Source: Phycisphaeraceae bacterium (GTDB lineage Bacteria; Planctomycetota; Phycisphaerae; Phycisphaerales; UBA1924). Taken from it: DNA of 64,000 nucleotides. The stretch lies in assembly GCA_015200025.1 (NCBI GenBank), contig CP054186.1, forward strand, positions 1,996,001-2,060,000, given 5' to 3'. The position numbers were made by a program, and so were the translations under genes. The notes below the pieces were generated by a model that saw nothing but the letters and a program-made list of their open reading frames with translations, was not told the origin of the DNA and did not search any database. Of this stretch, positions 44,722 to 52,982 are shown in pieces (position 1 is the stretch's first letter; each line of letters starts with the position of its first letter).

Positions 44722-45087
44722 ATGCGCATGATTGATCTGAGTCTCGCCACCATGATCACGATCGGCATTACCACATCCGTCTTCGCGTGCTTCGTGATTG
44801 TGAAGAAGCCGTGCTGTTCGATGCTCGAAGGTCCTCGCTTACCTCAGTCGGGAGGGAACTGCCCCGACTCGCTGATCGAGAATCCGGACATCGACAGCGC
44901 GGATGGAGCCTCGCCGTACGAGCTGGGCAAGACGCAGCGGTCGTCGTCCGGCACCAGCGCGAAGTCCGTGTGGGAGGATTTCGTCATCAACGGGAATGGG
45001 AATTGCATCTACCTGGAAACGGTCATCTCTTACTGCACGCCCCAGGTGCTGGGCGGGTACGACTGCTCCGGGATCCCTCCGCAATGA
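44722..45087 (+). CDS. cassette protein B2, small Cys-rich exported protein
   Basis: 121-aa homologue of B1 with cysteines at 23, 31, 32, 47, 95, 105 and 115, all shared with B1; B1's C91 is replaced by Ser. The hydrophobic N-terminal helix (about 6-27) precedes the conserved KKPCCSML. GGAGG lies 5 nt before the ATG. Its TGA overlaps the ATG of C2. Conservation of every cysteine except one, against strong divergence elsewhere, indicates that the disulfide pattern is the selected feature. Confidence 0.78.
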   Translation: MRMIDLSLATMITIGITTSVFACFVIVKKPCCSMLEGPRLPQSGGNCPDSLIENPDIDSADGASPYELGKTQRSSSGTSAKSVWEDFVINGNGNCIYLETVISYCTPQVLGGYDCSGIPPQ

Positions 45088-46310
45088 ACCTCGCGCCGCT
45101 TGCGCGGGCCTCGGTCTGCTGGATCGCGATGGTGGTCGTGCTCGTGTCGGGCGTGTTCAAACTGGCCGACCTCCCGGGCTTCGAGGCGAGCATGGCCACG
45201 TGGAACCGGATCCCTGACCACGCCCGCGCCGCCGCCCTGCTCGTGGTCCCAGCCCTTGAACTGGCCTTTCCACTCATGTGGTTCGCGGGCGTGCGCCGGC
45301 GCACCGGGTGCCTCGGCGCGATCGTCTTGATGCTGTCCGTCTCTGGCGTGTACGCGTATCAGGCCGCGGGCGGCGCGCCCGTCCGGTGCGGGTGCCTCGT
45401 CGCCTGGCCAGTCCGCGACGAATCCTCGTTGTTCCCGTGGCGTCACCTCGCTGTGAACGCGGTGCTGACCGCCTTGCTGGCCTGCGGCGTTGGCCTCCGC
45501 CGCGCCGGGATGCCAGGACGCCCGCTCCGGCATCCAACGACCCGGCCCAATCGCTCCCAACCACGCACGGCGTTCACCATGATCGAGACCATCCTGGTCG
45601 TCGCTCTGGTCGGCCTGCTGGTCGCTCTCGTCGCGCCCTCCATCGGCCGCGCCCGTGAACACGCCCGACACGCCGCCTCCCTTTCAAACCTCCGCCACCA
45701 CGCCGCCATCACGACGGCGTACGCCACCGACTGGTCAGACTCGGCCCCGTACGGCGTCTCGCCCGAATCGCCGATCAGCGTCCTTCGTTGCCCATCCAGG
45801 GGCATCGCCGCGGCCGTGCGCTACTTCGACTTCAACATCTATTGGAATATCTCGCTGGCCGAAGGATATTACGACGCCGATCCCTGGTCGAGGGCGTTTC
45901 GTTCTCCGGCCCTGATCGGCCCGATCCCGGCCTTCCCCACGCCGACCACGTCGTACGCCCTCTCCTGCACCTTCCTGGCTTCGCCCGAGCATTACAACCT
46001 CAGCACCCGTCAGATCCCGCCGATCGGATTTCGGGCGGTCCGTCTCCACGAAGTCCTCTTCCCCGGCCACAAGTCCTTCCACGCCGACCGATGGGTCGGG
46101 AAGGACCAAGGACGTGAGCGTCCGCGCTTCCCATCCCCGACGTTGGTCGGCTTCGTGGACGGGCACGCCGAGCGGATCGACAACCCCCAGGAATCAGACC
46201 CGGGGGATGGACGCTTAACCCTCCTCGACTACAACGGGCACCACCTTGGACGCTTCGAGTTCCCCTACCTCCACACCTTCGACGGCGTCCGCGGCCGCGA
46301 CATCGACTAA
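45084..46310 (+). CDS. cassette protein C2, MauE/DoxX-type redox membrane domain fused to pseudopilin
   Basis: 408-aa homologue of C1 aligning from residue 1. Four helices carry C102-G-C104 (GAPVRCGCLVAW) at exactly the C1 positions. A basic linker precedes prepilin site A163|FTMIE (Phe +1, Glu +5), the pilin helix and a globular domain with VLRCPSRG, FLASPEHY, GFVDGHAER and C-terminal HTFDGVRGRDID. The start is a normal ATG overlapping the B2 stop. Predicted prepilin-peptidase cleavage would split the protein into a redox membrane part and a pseudopilin. The gene ends the second cassette; the tail region of both C proteins (G-V/I-RGRDI) is among the best conserved. Confidence 0.82.
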   Translation: MNLAPLARASVCWIAMVVVLVSGVFKLADLPGFEASMATWNRIPDHARAAALLVVPALELAFPLMWFAGVRRRTGCLGAIVLMLSVSGVYAYQAAGGAPVRCGCLVAWPVRDESSLFPWRHLAVNAVLTALLACGVGLRRAGMPGRPLRHPTTRPNRSQPRTAFTMIETILVVALVGLLVALVAPSIGRAREHARHAASLSNLRHHAAITTAYATDWSDSAPYGVSPESPISVLRCPSRGIAAAVRYFDFNIYWNISLAEGYYDADPWSRAFRSPALIGPIPAFPTPTTSYALSCTFLASPEHYNLSTRQIPPIGFRAVRLHEVLFPGHKSFHADRWVGKDQGRERPRFPSPTLVGFVDGHAERIDNPQESDPGDGRLTLLDYNGHHLGRFEFPYLHTFDGVRGRDID

Positions 46311-46346
46311 CCCTCACCCGCATCGCCCCCCACCCCCGGCGCGCCC

Positions 46347-46403
46347 GCCCCCTCAGGCCAACCCCGCCCCCTCAGGCCAACCCCGCCCCCTCAGGCCAAC
46401 CCC
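46347..46403 (+). repeat. three perfect 19-bp tandem repeats
   Basis: The unit GCCCCCTCAGGCCAACCCC occurs three times without a mismatch (46347-46365, 46366-46384, 46385-46403) in the 120-bp gap between C2 and the cystathionine lyase gene. It is likely a slippage-prone spacer or a regulator-binding array; no coding role. Confidence 0.9.
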
Positions 46404-46430
46404 GCCCATCCCCGGGGTACCATCCCCCCC

Positions 46431-47654
46431 ATGAGCGACCACCACGACCGTTTCGCCACGCGTTGCATCCACGCCGGACAGGCCCCCGACCCCTCCACCG
46501 GCGCCATCATGACGCCCGTCTACCTCACCTCCACCTACGTCCAGGATTCCCCGGGCGTCGTCAAGGACGGCTACGACTACGCACGCTCCAAAAACCCCAC
46601 CCGGACCGCCCTCGAAACCAACCTCGCCTCCCTCGAACGCGCCGAACACGCCTTCGTCTTCTCCTCCGGCCTCGCCGCCATGGACTGCGTCCTCCACCAG
46701 CTCCGCGCGGGCGACCACGTCATCCTCTCCGACGACGTCTACGGCGGCACCTTCCGCCAGCTCGACAAGGTCTTCAAACACCTCGGCCTCGCCACCACCC
46801 GCGCCGACCTCACCCAGCCCGGCGCCGTCGAACACGCCTGGACCGGCGCCACACGCCTCGTCTGGTTCGAGACCCCCAGCAACCCCATGCTCAAGGTCAT
46901 CGACATCGCCGCCGTCCGCGCCGAGATCGACCGCCTCTCGGGCAAGGCCGCCAAGGCCCCGATCCCCGCCGACGGCGCCTACGCCTGCGAATCCCCGCTC
47001 CCCCGCGCCATCCTCGTCGTCGACAACACCTTCGCCTCCCCCGTCCTCCAGAACCCCCTGACCTTCGGCGCCGACGTGGTCATGCACTCCTGCACCAAGT
47101 ACATCGGCGGGCACAGCGACCTCGTCGCCGGCGCCCTCATGACCTCCGACCCCGGCCTCGCCGCACGCCTCCGATACGTCCAGAACGCCGTCGGCGCCGT
47201 CCCCTCGGCCATGGACTGCTTCCTCATGCTCCGCTCCACCAAAACCCTCCACGTCCGCGTCCAACGACACGGCGAGAACGCCCTCCGCGTCGCCCGATGG
47301 CTCGAAGCCCACCCCGCCGTCCAGCGCGTCCTCTACCCCGGGCTCGAATCACACCCCCAGCACGCCCTCGCCAAGGCCCAGATGTGCGGCGGGTTCGGGG
47401 GCATGATCTCCTGCGTCCTCAAGGGCGGGCTCAAGGCCGCCACCAACGCCCTCGAACGCGCTCGCCTCTTCAGCCTCGCCGAATCCCTCGGCGGCGTCGA
47501 GAGCCTCATCGAGCACCCCGCCATCATGACCCACGCCTCCATCCCCCCCGACGCCCGCAAGGCCCTGGGCATCGACGACGGCCTCATCCGCCTCTCCGTG
47601 GGCATCGAGGACGCCGACGACCTCCTCGAAGACCTCGCCAACGCCCTGAAGTAA
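46431..47654 (+). CDS. cystathionine gamma-lyase/synthase-family PLP enzyme
   Basis: 407-aa fold-type I enzyme of the Cys/Met metabolism family. The PLP lysine is in MHSCTKYIGGHSD (K223), the N-terminal YxR-type motif is YDYARSKNPTR, and FETPSNP and DNTFASPVLQNP are present. It carries a 20-residue extra loop around residues 170-192. It either cleaves cystathionine to cysteine (lyase) or makes it from O-acyl-homoserine (synthase). Together with the upstream CBS-like gene, lyase in reverse transsulfuration is favoured. The downstream neighbour (PgpH-like) is convergent. Confidence 0.92.
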   Translation: MSDHHDRFATRCIHAGQAPDPSTGAIMTPVYLTSTYVQDSPGVVKDGYDYARSKNPTRTALETNLASLERAEHAFVFSSGLAAMDCVLHQLRAGDHVILSDDVYGGTFRQLDKVFKHLGLATTRADLTQPGAVEHAWTGATRLVWFETPSNPMLKVIDIAAVRAEIDRLSGKAAKAPIPADGAYACESPLPRAILVVDNTFASPVLQNPLTFGADVVMHSCTKYIGGHSDLVAGALMTSDPGLAARLRYVQNAVGAVPSAMDCFLMLRSTKTLHVRVQRHGENALRVARWLEAHPAVQRVLYPGLESHPQHALAKAQMCGGFGGMISCVLKGGLKAATNALERARLFSLAESLGGVESLIEHPAIMTHASIPPDARKALGIDDGLIRLSVGIEDADDLLEDLANALK

Positions 47655-47658
47655 CCCC

Positions 47659-49956
47659 TCACGCCCGCGCCGACGCCCCGGGGTACGCGATCCGACCGTG
47701 GTAGATGCTCGCCATCGTCCGCGCGATCGAGTCCACGATCGTCCTCAAGTCCCGCAGCGTCAGGTCGCACTCGTCGAACTGCCCGTCCATCAACCGCTTG
47801 TGCGCGATCGACTGCACCAACGCCTCGATCCGGCTCGGCGTCGGGTCCGGCATCGAACGCGTCGCGCTCTCCACCGCGTCCGCGATCATCACGATCGCCA
47901 CTTCCTTGCTCCGCGGCTTGGGCCCCGGGTAGCGGTACTCGATCTCGTCGGGCTCCCGCGCCGCCTCCGCGCCCTCCTCCGCCTCCGACCCCGCCGCCGA
48001 TTGCTGCCTCGCCCGGTGGTAGAAATACTCCACCAGCGTCGTCCCGTGGTGCGCCTCGATGAAGTGCTTGAGCACCCGGGGCAGTCGGAACTCCTCCGAG
48101 AGCTCGAGCCCGTCCTTGACGTGCCCGACGATGATCAGCAGCGACAACGCCGGGCTCAGCCGGTCGTGCTTGTTCTCCCCGCCCACCCGGTTCTCCACGA
48201 AATACTCGGGCTTGTTCATCTTCCCGATGTCGTGGTACAACGCCCCGACGTACGTCAAAAGCCCGCTCGCACCGATCGACTCCGACGCCGCCTCCGCGAT
48301 CGCCGCCACGTTCAGCGAGTGGTTGTACGTCCCCGGCGCCCGGACCTGCATCTCCCGCAGCAGCGGCTGCTTGGGGTCGCGCAGCTCGATCAGCGTCAGC
48401 CCCGTCGCCACGTCGAACAGCCGCTCGATCGCCGGCAGCACGAACTGCAGCACCCCGCCCGCCAACACCGCCCCCGCCGCCGCCAGCCCCGAGTCCAGCG
48501 CGATCTCGCGCAGCGACACCTCGCCGATGGGCCTCTCGATCAGCCCGAACACCGCCGTGCCCATAGCCAACGCCAGCGCCGTGACCAGCGCCCCGCGGAC
48601 CACCGTCCCCCGATCGCGGATCTCGCGCAGCTGCCACACCGCCGCCGCGATCCCCGCGATCAGCACCGCGAAGTCACCGATCGGGCGGTCCAGCGCCAGG
48701 CACGCCAGCGTCCCCAAGAGCCCCGCGTACGCCAGCGCCACGCGTTGGTCGTACGCCACCGTGAACACCATCGCCACCAACACGATCGGCGCCGAGATCG
48801 TCACCGACGACAGGTCCGGACGCCACACCGTCAGGATGCACGCCCCCGTCAGCGTCAACGCCAGCAGCACCGCCGACGAGATCATCCGCCCCGGGTTCCT
48901 CCGGATCCGCGGCACGAACCGCGCCGTGTACGCCGCCAGCGCCAGCGCGATCGCCCACGCCGCCACCACCACCCCCGCCAGCGGCAGCCACACCGCCCAC
49001 GGATCCCCCAACCGCCGGAACTGCGCACGCTCCGCCAGGAACAAGTCATGCTGCGCCGCCGTCAGCACCTGCCCACGCAGAAAGATCGGCTGCCCCGCCG
49101 GCGTCCGCTGGAACTGCGGCGCCACACCCGCCGCCGCCAGGTTCCTCGCCTCCGCACCCGCGTTCTCGTCCTCCCGATACGTCGCCCGTTCCTCCGCCAG
49201 AAGACGGTCCGCCACCACCTGCGCCTGAACCCCGAAAAAACCCGCGTCCCGCGCCAAAATCCGCGACGCCTCCGCACGGCCCGCACGGTCCCCAAGGTCC
49301 AGCAACTGGCTCCGGTGCACCAGCCTCTCCCCCGCCGTCCCCGAGACCAGCTTGATCTCCGTGTGCAGCCCCGTCGTCGCCGACCGCTGGAACGTCTGCG
49401 TGTCCAGCACCGGCCTCGCCCGGATCAACGCCCCAAGACGCTCCACCCGACGCTTCCACGCCGCCGGCTGCGACGCCTCCCCCTGCAGCGACGCCAGCGC
49501 CTCGGGCGTGATGTTGAACCGCCGACGCGTCACCTCGTCCAACGCCTCCACACCGCTCGCCGACGCCACCGCCGACGGCAGGTTCTCCAGCGACGAGACC
49601 ACCTCCTCGATCACCTCGTCAAACGCCACGTACACCCGCGGCGCCCGCGCCCGCGCCGCGTCCTGCGCCTGACGCTCCGCCTCGAAGTCCCGAGACACGA
49701 TGTCCACACGCACCAGACGCGTCCGGTCCATCACCCGGCCCACCGACACCAACGGCTGCTCCCGCGCCCAGAACGCCACCCCAGACAGCACCAGCGCGAA
49801 CACCACCGACACGATCAGCCCCACCGCACCCGTCGGCGAACGCACCACCGCACCCCACGCCGGGCCCGCCATCACCCCGCCCGACCACCCCTTCGCGCGG
49901 ATGCTCCGCGCGATCGAGCCGGTCCGCGTCGTGCTCCGTGTGGGTTCCTTGCTCAT
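47659..49956 (-). CDS. PgpH-type HD-domain membrane phosphodiesterase
   Basis: 765-aa protein. The N-terminal helix is followed by an extracytoplasmic 7TMR-HDED-like domain (about 60-320), seven membrane helices (about 320-520) and a cytoplasmic HD domain with PGTYNHSLNVA, ALYHDIGKM and EAHHGT. This domain order is that of PgpH, which hydrolyses c-di-AMP. An insertion of acidic residues (SEAEEGAEAAREPDE) lies inside the HD domain. It is followed on the plus side by the convergent lyase (4-bp gap) and preceded by phoH after 6 bp, the conserved phoH-yqfF gene order. Confidence 0.92.
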   Translation of the reverse strand: MSKEPTRSTTRTGSIARSIRAKGWSGGVMAGPAWGAVVRSPTGAVGLIVSVVFALVLSGVAFWAREQPLVSVGRVMDRTRLVRVDIVSRDFEAERQAQDAARARAPRVYVAFDEVIEEVVSSLENLPSAVASASGVEALDEVTRRRFNITPEALASLQGEASQPAAWKRRVERLGALIRARPVLDTQTFQRSATTGLHTEIKLVSGTAGERLVHRSQLLDLGDRAGRAEASRILARDAGFFGVQAQVVADRLLAEERATYREDENAGAEARNLAAAGVAPQFQRTPAGQPIFLRGQVLTAAQHDLFLAERAQFRRLGDPWAVWLPLAGVVVAAWAIALALAAYTARFVPRIRRNPGRMISSAVLLALTLTGACILTVWRPDLSSVTISAPIVLVAMVFTVAYDQRVALAYAGLLGTLACLALDRPIGDFAVLIAGIAAAVWQLREIRDRGTVVRGALVTALALAMGTAVFGLIERPIGEVSLREIALDSGLAAAGAVLAGGVLQFVLPAIERLFDVATGLTLIELRDPKQPLLREMQVRAPGTYNHSLNVAAIAEAASESIGASGLLTYVGALYHDIGKMNKPEYFVENRVGGENKHDRLSPALSLLIIVGHVKDGLELSEEFRLPRVLKHFIEAHHGTTLVEYFYHRARQQSAAGSEAEEGAEAAREPDEIEYRYPGPKPRSKEVAIVMIADAVESATRSMPDPTPSRIEALVQSIAHKRLMDGQFDECDLTLRDLRTIVDSIARTMASIYHGRIAYPGASARA

Positions 49957-49962
49957 CGCCGT

Positions 49963-51012
49963 CTACACCCCGCCCGGTTCGTCCCCGTACGCGTCGATCA
50001 CCCGCTGCACCATCGGGTGCCGCACCACGTCCCCGCGGTCCAGGTGCACGAACGCCACCCCCGCCGTCAGCGACAGCCGACGCGCCGCGTCGATCAGCCC
50101 GCTGTCCGACGGGTCCGGGATGTCCACCTGCGTCGTGTCCCCCGTCACCACCATCTTGCTCCCCTGACCCATCCGCGTCAGGAACATCTTCATCTGGCCC
50201 CGAGTCGTGTTCTGCGCCTCGTCCAGGATAATCACCGCGTCGTTCAGCGTCCGCCCACGCATAAACGCCAGCGGCGCCACCTCCACCACGTCCGACTCCA
50301 TGAACCGACGGATCGTCCCGTAGTCCATCATGTCGTGCAACGCATCAAACAGCGGCCTCAGATACGGGTTGACCTTCGCCTCCAGGTCCCCAGGCAGAAA
50401 GCCCAACTTCTCCCCGGCCTCCACCGCCGGCCTCACCAGGATCAGCTTCCTCACCCGGTCCGTCTTGAGAAGGTGCACCGCCGCCGCCACCGCCAAATAC
50501 GTCTTGCCCGTCCCCGCCGGACCGATCGAGAACACCAGGTCGTGATCCCGGATCGCCGAGAGGTACCGCTCCTGGTTCGCCGACTTGGGCTTGACCGGAC
50601 GCCCTCGAACGTACACGTCCAGCCGCCCGTCCCACGTGTCCCCGATCGAGACCTCCGCGCCCTCCCCCGCCGGACGCGCCAACGACGCCGCGTGAACCGC
50701 CGACTCGTCCGCGATGCAGTTCAGAACCTCCCGTCGGTTCAGCGGCCTCCGCTCCTTCGCCGCCGACTCGAGCCTCACCAGCACCCGCCGGGCCACCGCC
50801 ACCGTGTCCGTCTCCCCGCGCAGCACCACCACCCCCTCGCGCGACGACACCTCCACACCCAGCGCCTCGCGGATCAACTTCAGGTTCCGCTCACCCGAGC
50901 CGACCACCCCGACCCGGTCGCTCCCGCCAGGCATGCGCACGATCGCTTCCAAGGATCCTTCCGCTCCTGTCCCAACCCAGCCCCGCCGCGGGTCCACCCG
51001 CGCACCATTCAT
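49963..51012 (-). CDS. PhoH-family ATPase
   Basis: 349-aa cytosolic ATPase. An N-terminal KH-like region is followed by the PhoH domain with Walker A GPAGTGKTY, DAVIILDEAQN (Walker B), LVRPAVEAGEKLGFLPGD and VVTGDTTQVD. It is associated with RNA metabolism and ribosome maturation genes in many bacteria. The ATG at 51012 was chosen, although the downstream GTG/ATG codons near residue 25 would also give a near-typical protein. Divergent from the lipoprotein gene with almost no spacer. Confidence 0.92.
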   Translation of the reverse strand: MNGARVDPRRGWVGTGAEGSLEAIVRMPGGSDRVGVVGSGERNLKLIREALGVEVSSREGVVVLRGETDTVAVARRVLVRLESAAKERRPLNRREVLNCIADESAVHAASLARPAGEGAEVSIGDTWDGRLDVYVRGRPVKPKSANQERYLSAIRDHDLVFSIGPAGTGKTYLAVAAAVHLLKTDRVRKLILVRPAVEAGEKLGFLPGDLEAKVNPYLRPLFDALHDMMDYGTIRRFMESDVVEVAPLAFMRGRTLNDAVIILDEAQNTTRGQMKMFLTRMGQGSKMVVTGDTTQVDIPDPSDSGLIDAARRLSLTAGVAFVHLDRGDVVRHPMVQRVIDAYGDEPGGV

Positions 51013-51034
51013 GCCAAAAGTGTATCGTCCCCCC

Positions 51035-51511
51035 GTGCCCGCAACCCGCACTCCGACACCCCCTCCCCGACCCCTCGATCCCACACGCGCCGCCCGCGCT
51101 CTGGCTTTGATCGGGTTCTCTCTCGCCGGCGCGTGCAGCGCCCCGGCCCCACGCGACCCCACGCCCACGCCCTCCGCGACCGCCCCGGGTTCCTCCATCA
51201 CCATCCTCGGCGATTGGGACGACATCGCCGCCGCCTTCGCCGTCGCCGCGGGGACCTGCGCCTGGGTCGGCGTCGACGCCCTCGATCAAGGGGCCGACGG
51301 CCTGGTCTACCACCTCGTCGGCCGAACCGACGAACCCATCACCGTCCGCATCCAACGCCTCGCCGAGCCACACCTCCCAGACCCCGTCATGATCCGCGTC
51401 CACGCCGCCTACGGACGCTTCGGCCACCCCGACCAAGAAAAACAGTTCCTCGACGCCTTCCGCCAACGCCTCGAAGCCCTCCGCGGCGTCGACGTCGCCC
51501 CGCTCCGCTAG
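51035..51511 (+). CDS. putative lipoprotein of unknown function
   Basis: 158-aa protein. The signal peptide ends in LAGAC (acylated Cys about residue 34 from GTG 51035), followed by a Pro/Thr-rich linker and a small alpha/beta domain (ITILGDWDDIAAAFAVAAGT, EPITVRIQRLAEPH, YGRFGHPDQEKQFLDAFRQR). An upstream ATG at 51011 is in frame but overlaps the phoH start codon on the other strand. Its stop overlaps the end of phoR by 4 bp. No family recognised. Confidence 0.6.
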   Translation: MPATRTPTPPPRPLDPTRAARALALIGFSLAGACSAPAPRDPTPTPSATAPGSSITILGDWDDIAAAFAVAAGTCAWVGVDALDQGADGLVYHLVGRTDEPITVRIQRLAEPHLPDPVMIRVHAAYGRFGHPDQEKQFLDAFRQRLEALRGVDVAPLR

Positions 51512-52962
51512 CCCGGGCCCCCCGACGCGCCGGGCCGGTCCGGCACGTCCACGATCATCCGCGTGCCCTCGCGCCACACCGACTCAACCCGAACCGTCCC
51601 GCCCAGCGCCCGCGCCGCGTGCTTCACGATCGACAACCCAAGCCCCGTCCCGCGATGCTCGGGCGCCCCAAGCCCCGAACGCGCCGAGTCCACCTGGTAG
51701 AACCGCTCGAAGATCCGCGACTGCTGGTCCACCGGGATCCCGATCCCACGGTCGATCACCTCCCACCGTACCCCGCCGCCGGGGACCGACAACCCCGACA
51801 CCCGCACCACCACCGCCGTCCCCTCGTACGCGAACTTGCACGCGTTCTCGATCAGGTTCCTCAGGATCAGCCCCAGCAGCTTCGCGTCCGTCTTCACCAC
51901 CCCGAGCCCCTCCCCAACCTCGAACACCAGCCTCAGCCCCCTCGCCCGGCAACGCTCCGCGAACAACCCACGAAGGTCCGCCTCCAACTCCCCCGTCGAG
52001 ACCTCCGCGTACTCGACCTCCCCCTCGGGAGACTCCAGCCGCGACAGATCCAAGAGATCCCGCGTCAACTCCTCCAGCCGCGTCACGTTCTTCGTGATCA
52101 TCCCCACCAGCCTCGACCGGATCCCCGCGTCGTCCCCCGCCGATTCCAGCGTCTCCGCCGCACCCTTGATCGACGATAAAGGCGTCCGGATCTCGTGCGA
52201 CGCGTTCGCCACAAAGTCCGTCCGCAGCCGCTCCGCCGACGCCAACGCCGTCACGTCCCGAAGCGACAACATCACCAGCCCACGCCCACCACCCGAACCC
52301 CCGCCCGCCCCCGCCCCCGCCCCCGCCCCCGCCCCCGCCCCCCGCTCCACGGGCCCCGCCTCCACCTCGTACACCCGCCACGCCCCACCCTTCGACACCC
52401 GGATCTGCGTCGTCCCCTCGATCCCCATCGCCGCGCCCCGGTGAAGCTCCAGCACGTCCAGGTGCGTGAACAACTCATCAATATGCGCCGGCGCCCCGCC
52501 GGGCATGCTCAGCCCGAAGAACGCCTCCGCCGATCGGTTCGCCTCCACCACCAGCCCACGCCCGTCCGTCACCAGCACCGGCTCCATCAACGCGTTGAAC
52601 ACCCCGCGCAGCCGCCGCACCTCGTCCTCCGCCGACGCCAGCGCCGCCCCGCGCGAAGCCAGCAGCGACGCCGCCCCACGCGCCACCGCGCTCACGTCCT
52701 CCACCGTCCCCGGCACAGACGACATCGTCCGCCCCGCCAAGACCGTCCCGCTCTCGATCAGCTCGCGCCGCGCCCGCGCCCACCGCAACCCGGGGCCCCG
52801 CACCCCGAACCACCACGCCCCGGCCCACGCCAACACCACCGCCGAAACCCCCGGCGCCGGCGCCGGCGCCGGCCTCGCCAACGCGATCAGCACGCCCACC
52901 AACGCCACCGACGCCACCGCGGCCGCCGGCACAATCGGGATGGGTGCGTTCGTCCGTCGCAT
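51508..52962 (-). CDS. phoR: PhoR-type sensor histidine kinase
   Basis: 484-aa membrane kinase. Two N-terminal helices (about 9-30 and 38-52), a PAS domain (about 115-235), HisKA with VANASHEIRTPLSSIKG (phospho-acceptor H256), and an HATPase_c domain with the N box NLIENACKFA, G1 DRGIGIP and G2 GTGLGLSIVKH. It lies 20 bp downstream of the PhoB-type regulator gene, typical of phosphate-starvation systems. A Gly-Ala repeat (residues 208-220) encoded by a hexanucleotide tandem repeat sits at the C-terminal edge of the PAS domain. Confidence 0.9.
   Translation of the reverse strand: MRRTNAPIPIVPAAAVASVALVGVLIALARPAPAPAPGVSAVVLAWAGAWWFGVRGPGLRWARARRELIESGTVLAGRTMSSVPGTVEDVSAVARGAASLLASRGAALASAEDEVRRLRGVFNALMEPVLVTDGRGLVVEANRSAEAFFGLSMPGGAPAHIDELFTHLDVLELHRGAAMGIEGTTQIRVSKGGAWRVYEVEAGPVERGAGAGAGAGAGAGGGSGGGRGLVMLSLRDVTALASAERLRTDFVANASHEIRTPLSSIKGAAETLESAGDDAGIRSRLVGMITKNVTRLEELTRDLLDLSRLESPEGEVEYAEVSTGELEADLRGLFAERCRARGLRLVFEVGEGLGVVKTDAKLLGLILRNLIENACKFAYEGTAVVVRVSGLSVPGGGVRWEVIDRGIGIPVDQQSRIFERFYQVDSARSGLGAPEHRGTGLGLSIVKHAARALGGTVRVESVWREGTRMIVDVPDRPGASGGPG
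52307..52342 (-). repeat. hexanucleotide tandem repeat (six GCCCCC units) in phoR
   Basis: Six uninterrupted GCCCCC units (as read on the plus strand) encode an alternating Gly-Ala segment in the kinase between its PAS core and dimerisation helix. Copy-number change stays in frame and would alter linker length only. Confidence 0.85.
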
Positions 52963-52982
52963 CGGCGATCACGACGCCCGCG

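Noticed and set aside
47698..52179. A 1493-codon plus-strand open frame
   Set aside because: It spans the pgpH, phoH, lipoprotein and phoR genes on the opposite or another frame. It is Arg/His/Pro-rich noise typical of high-G+C antisense frames.
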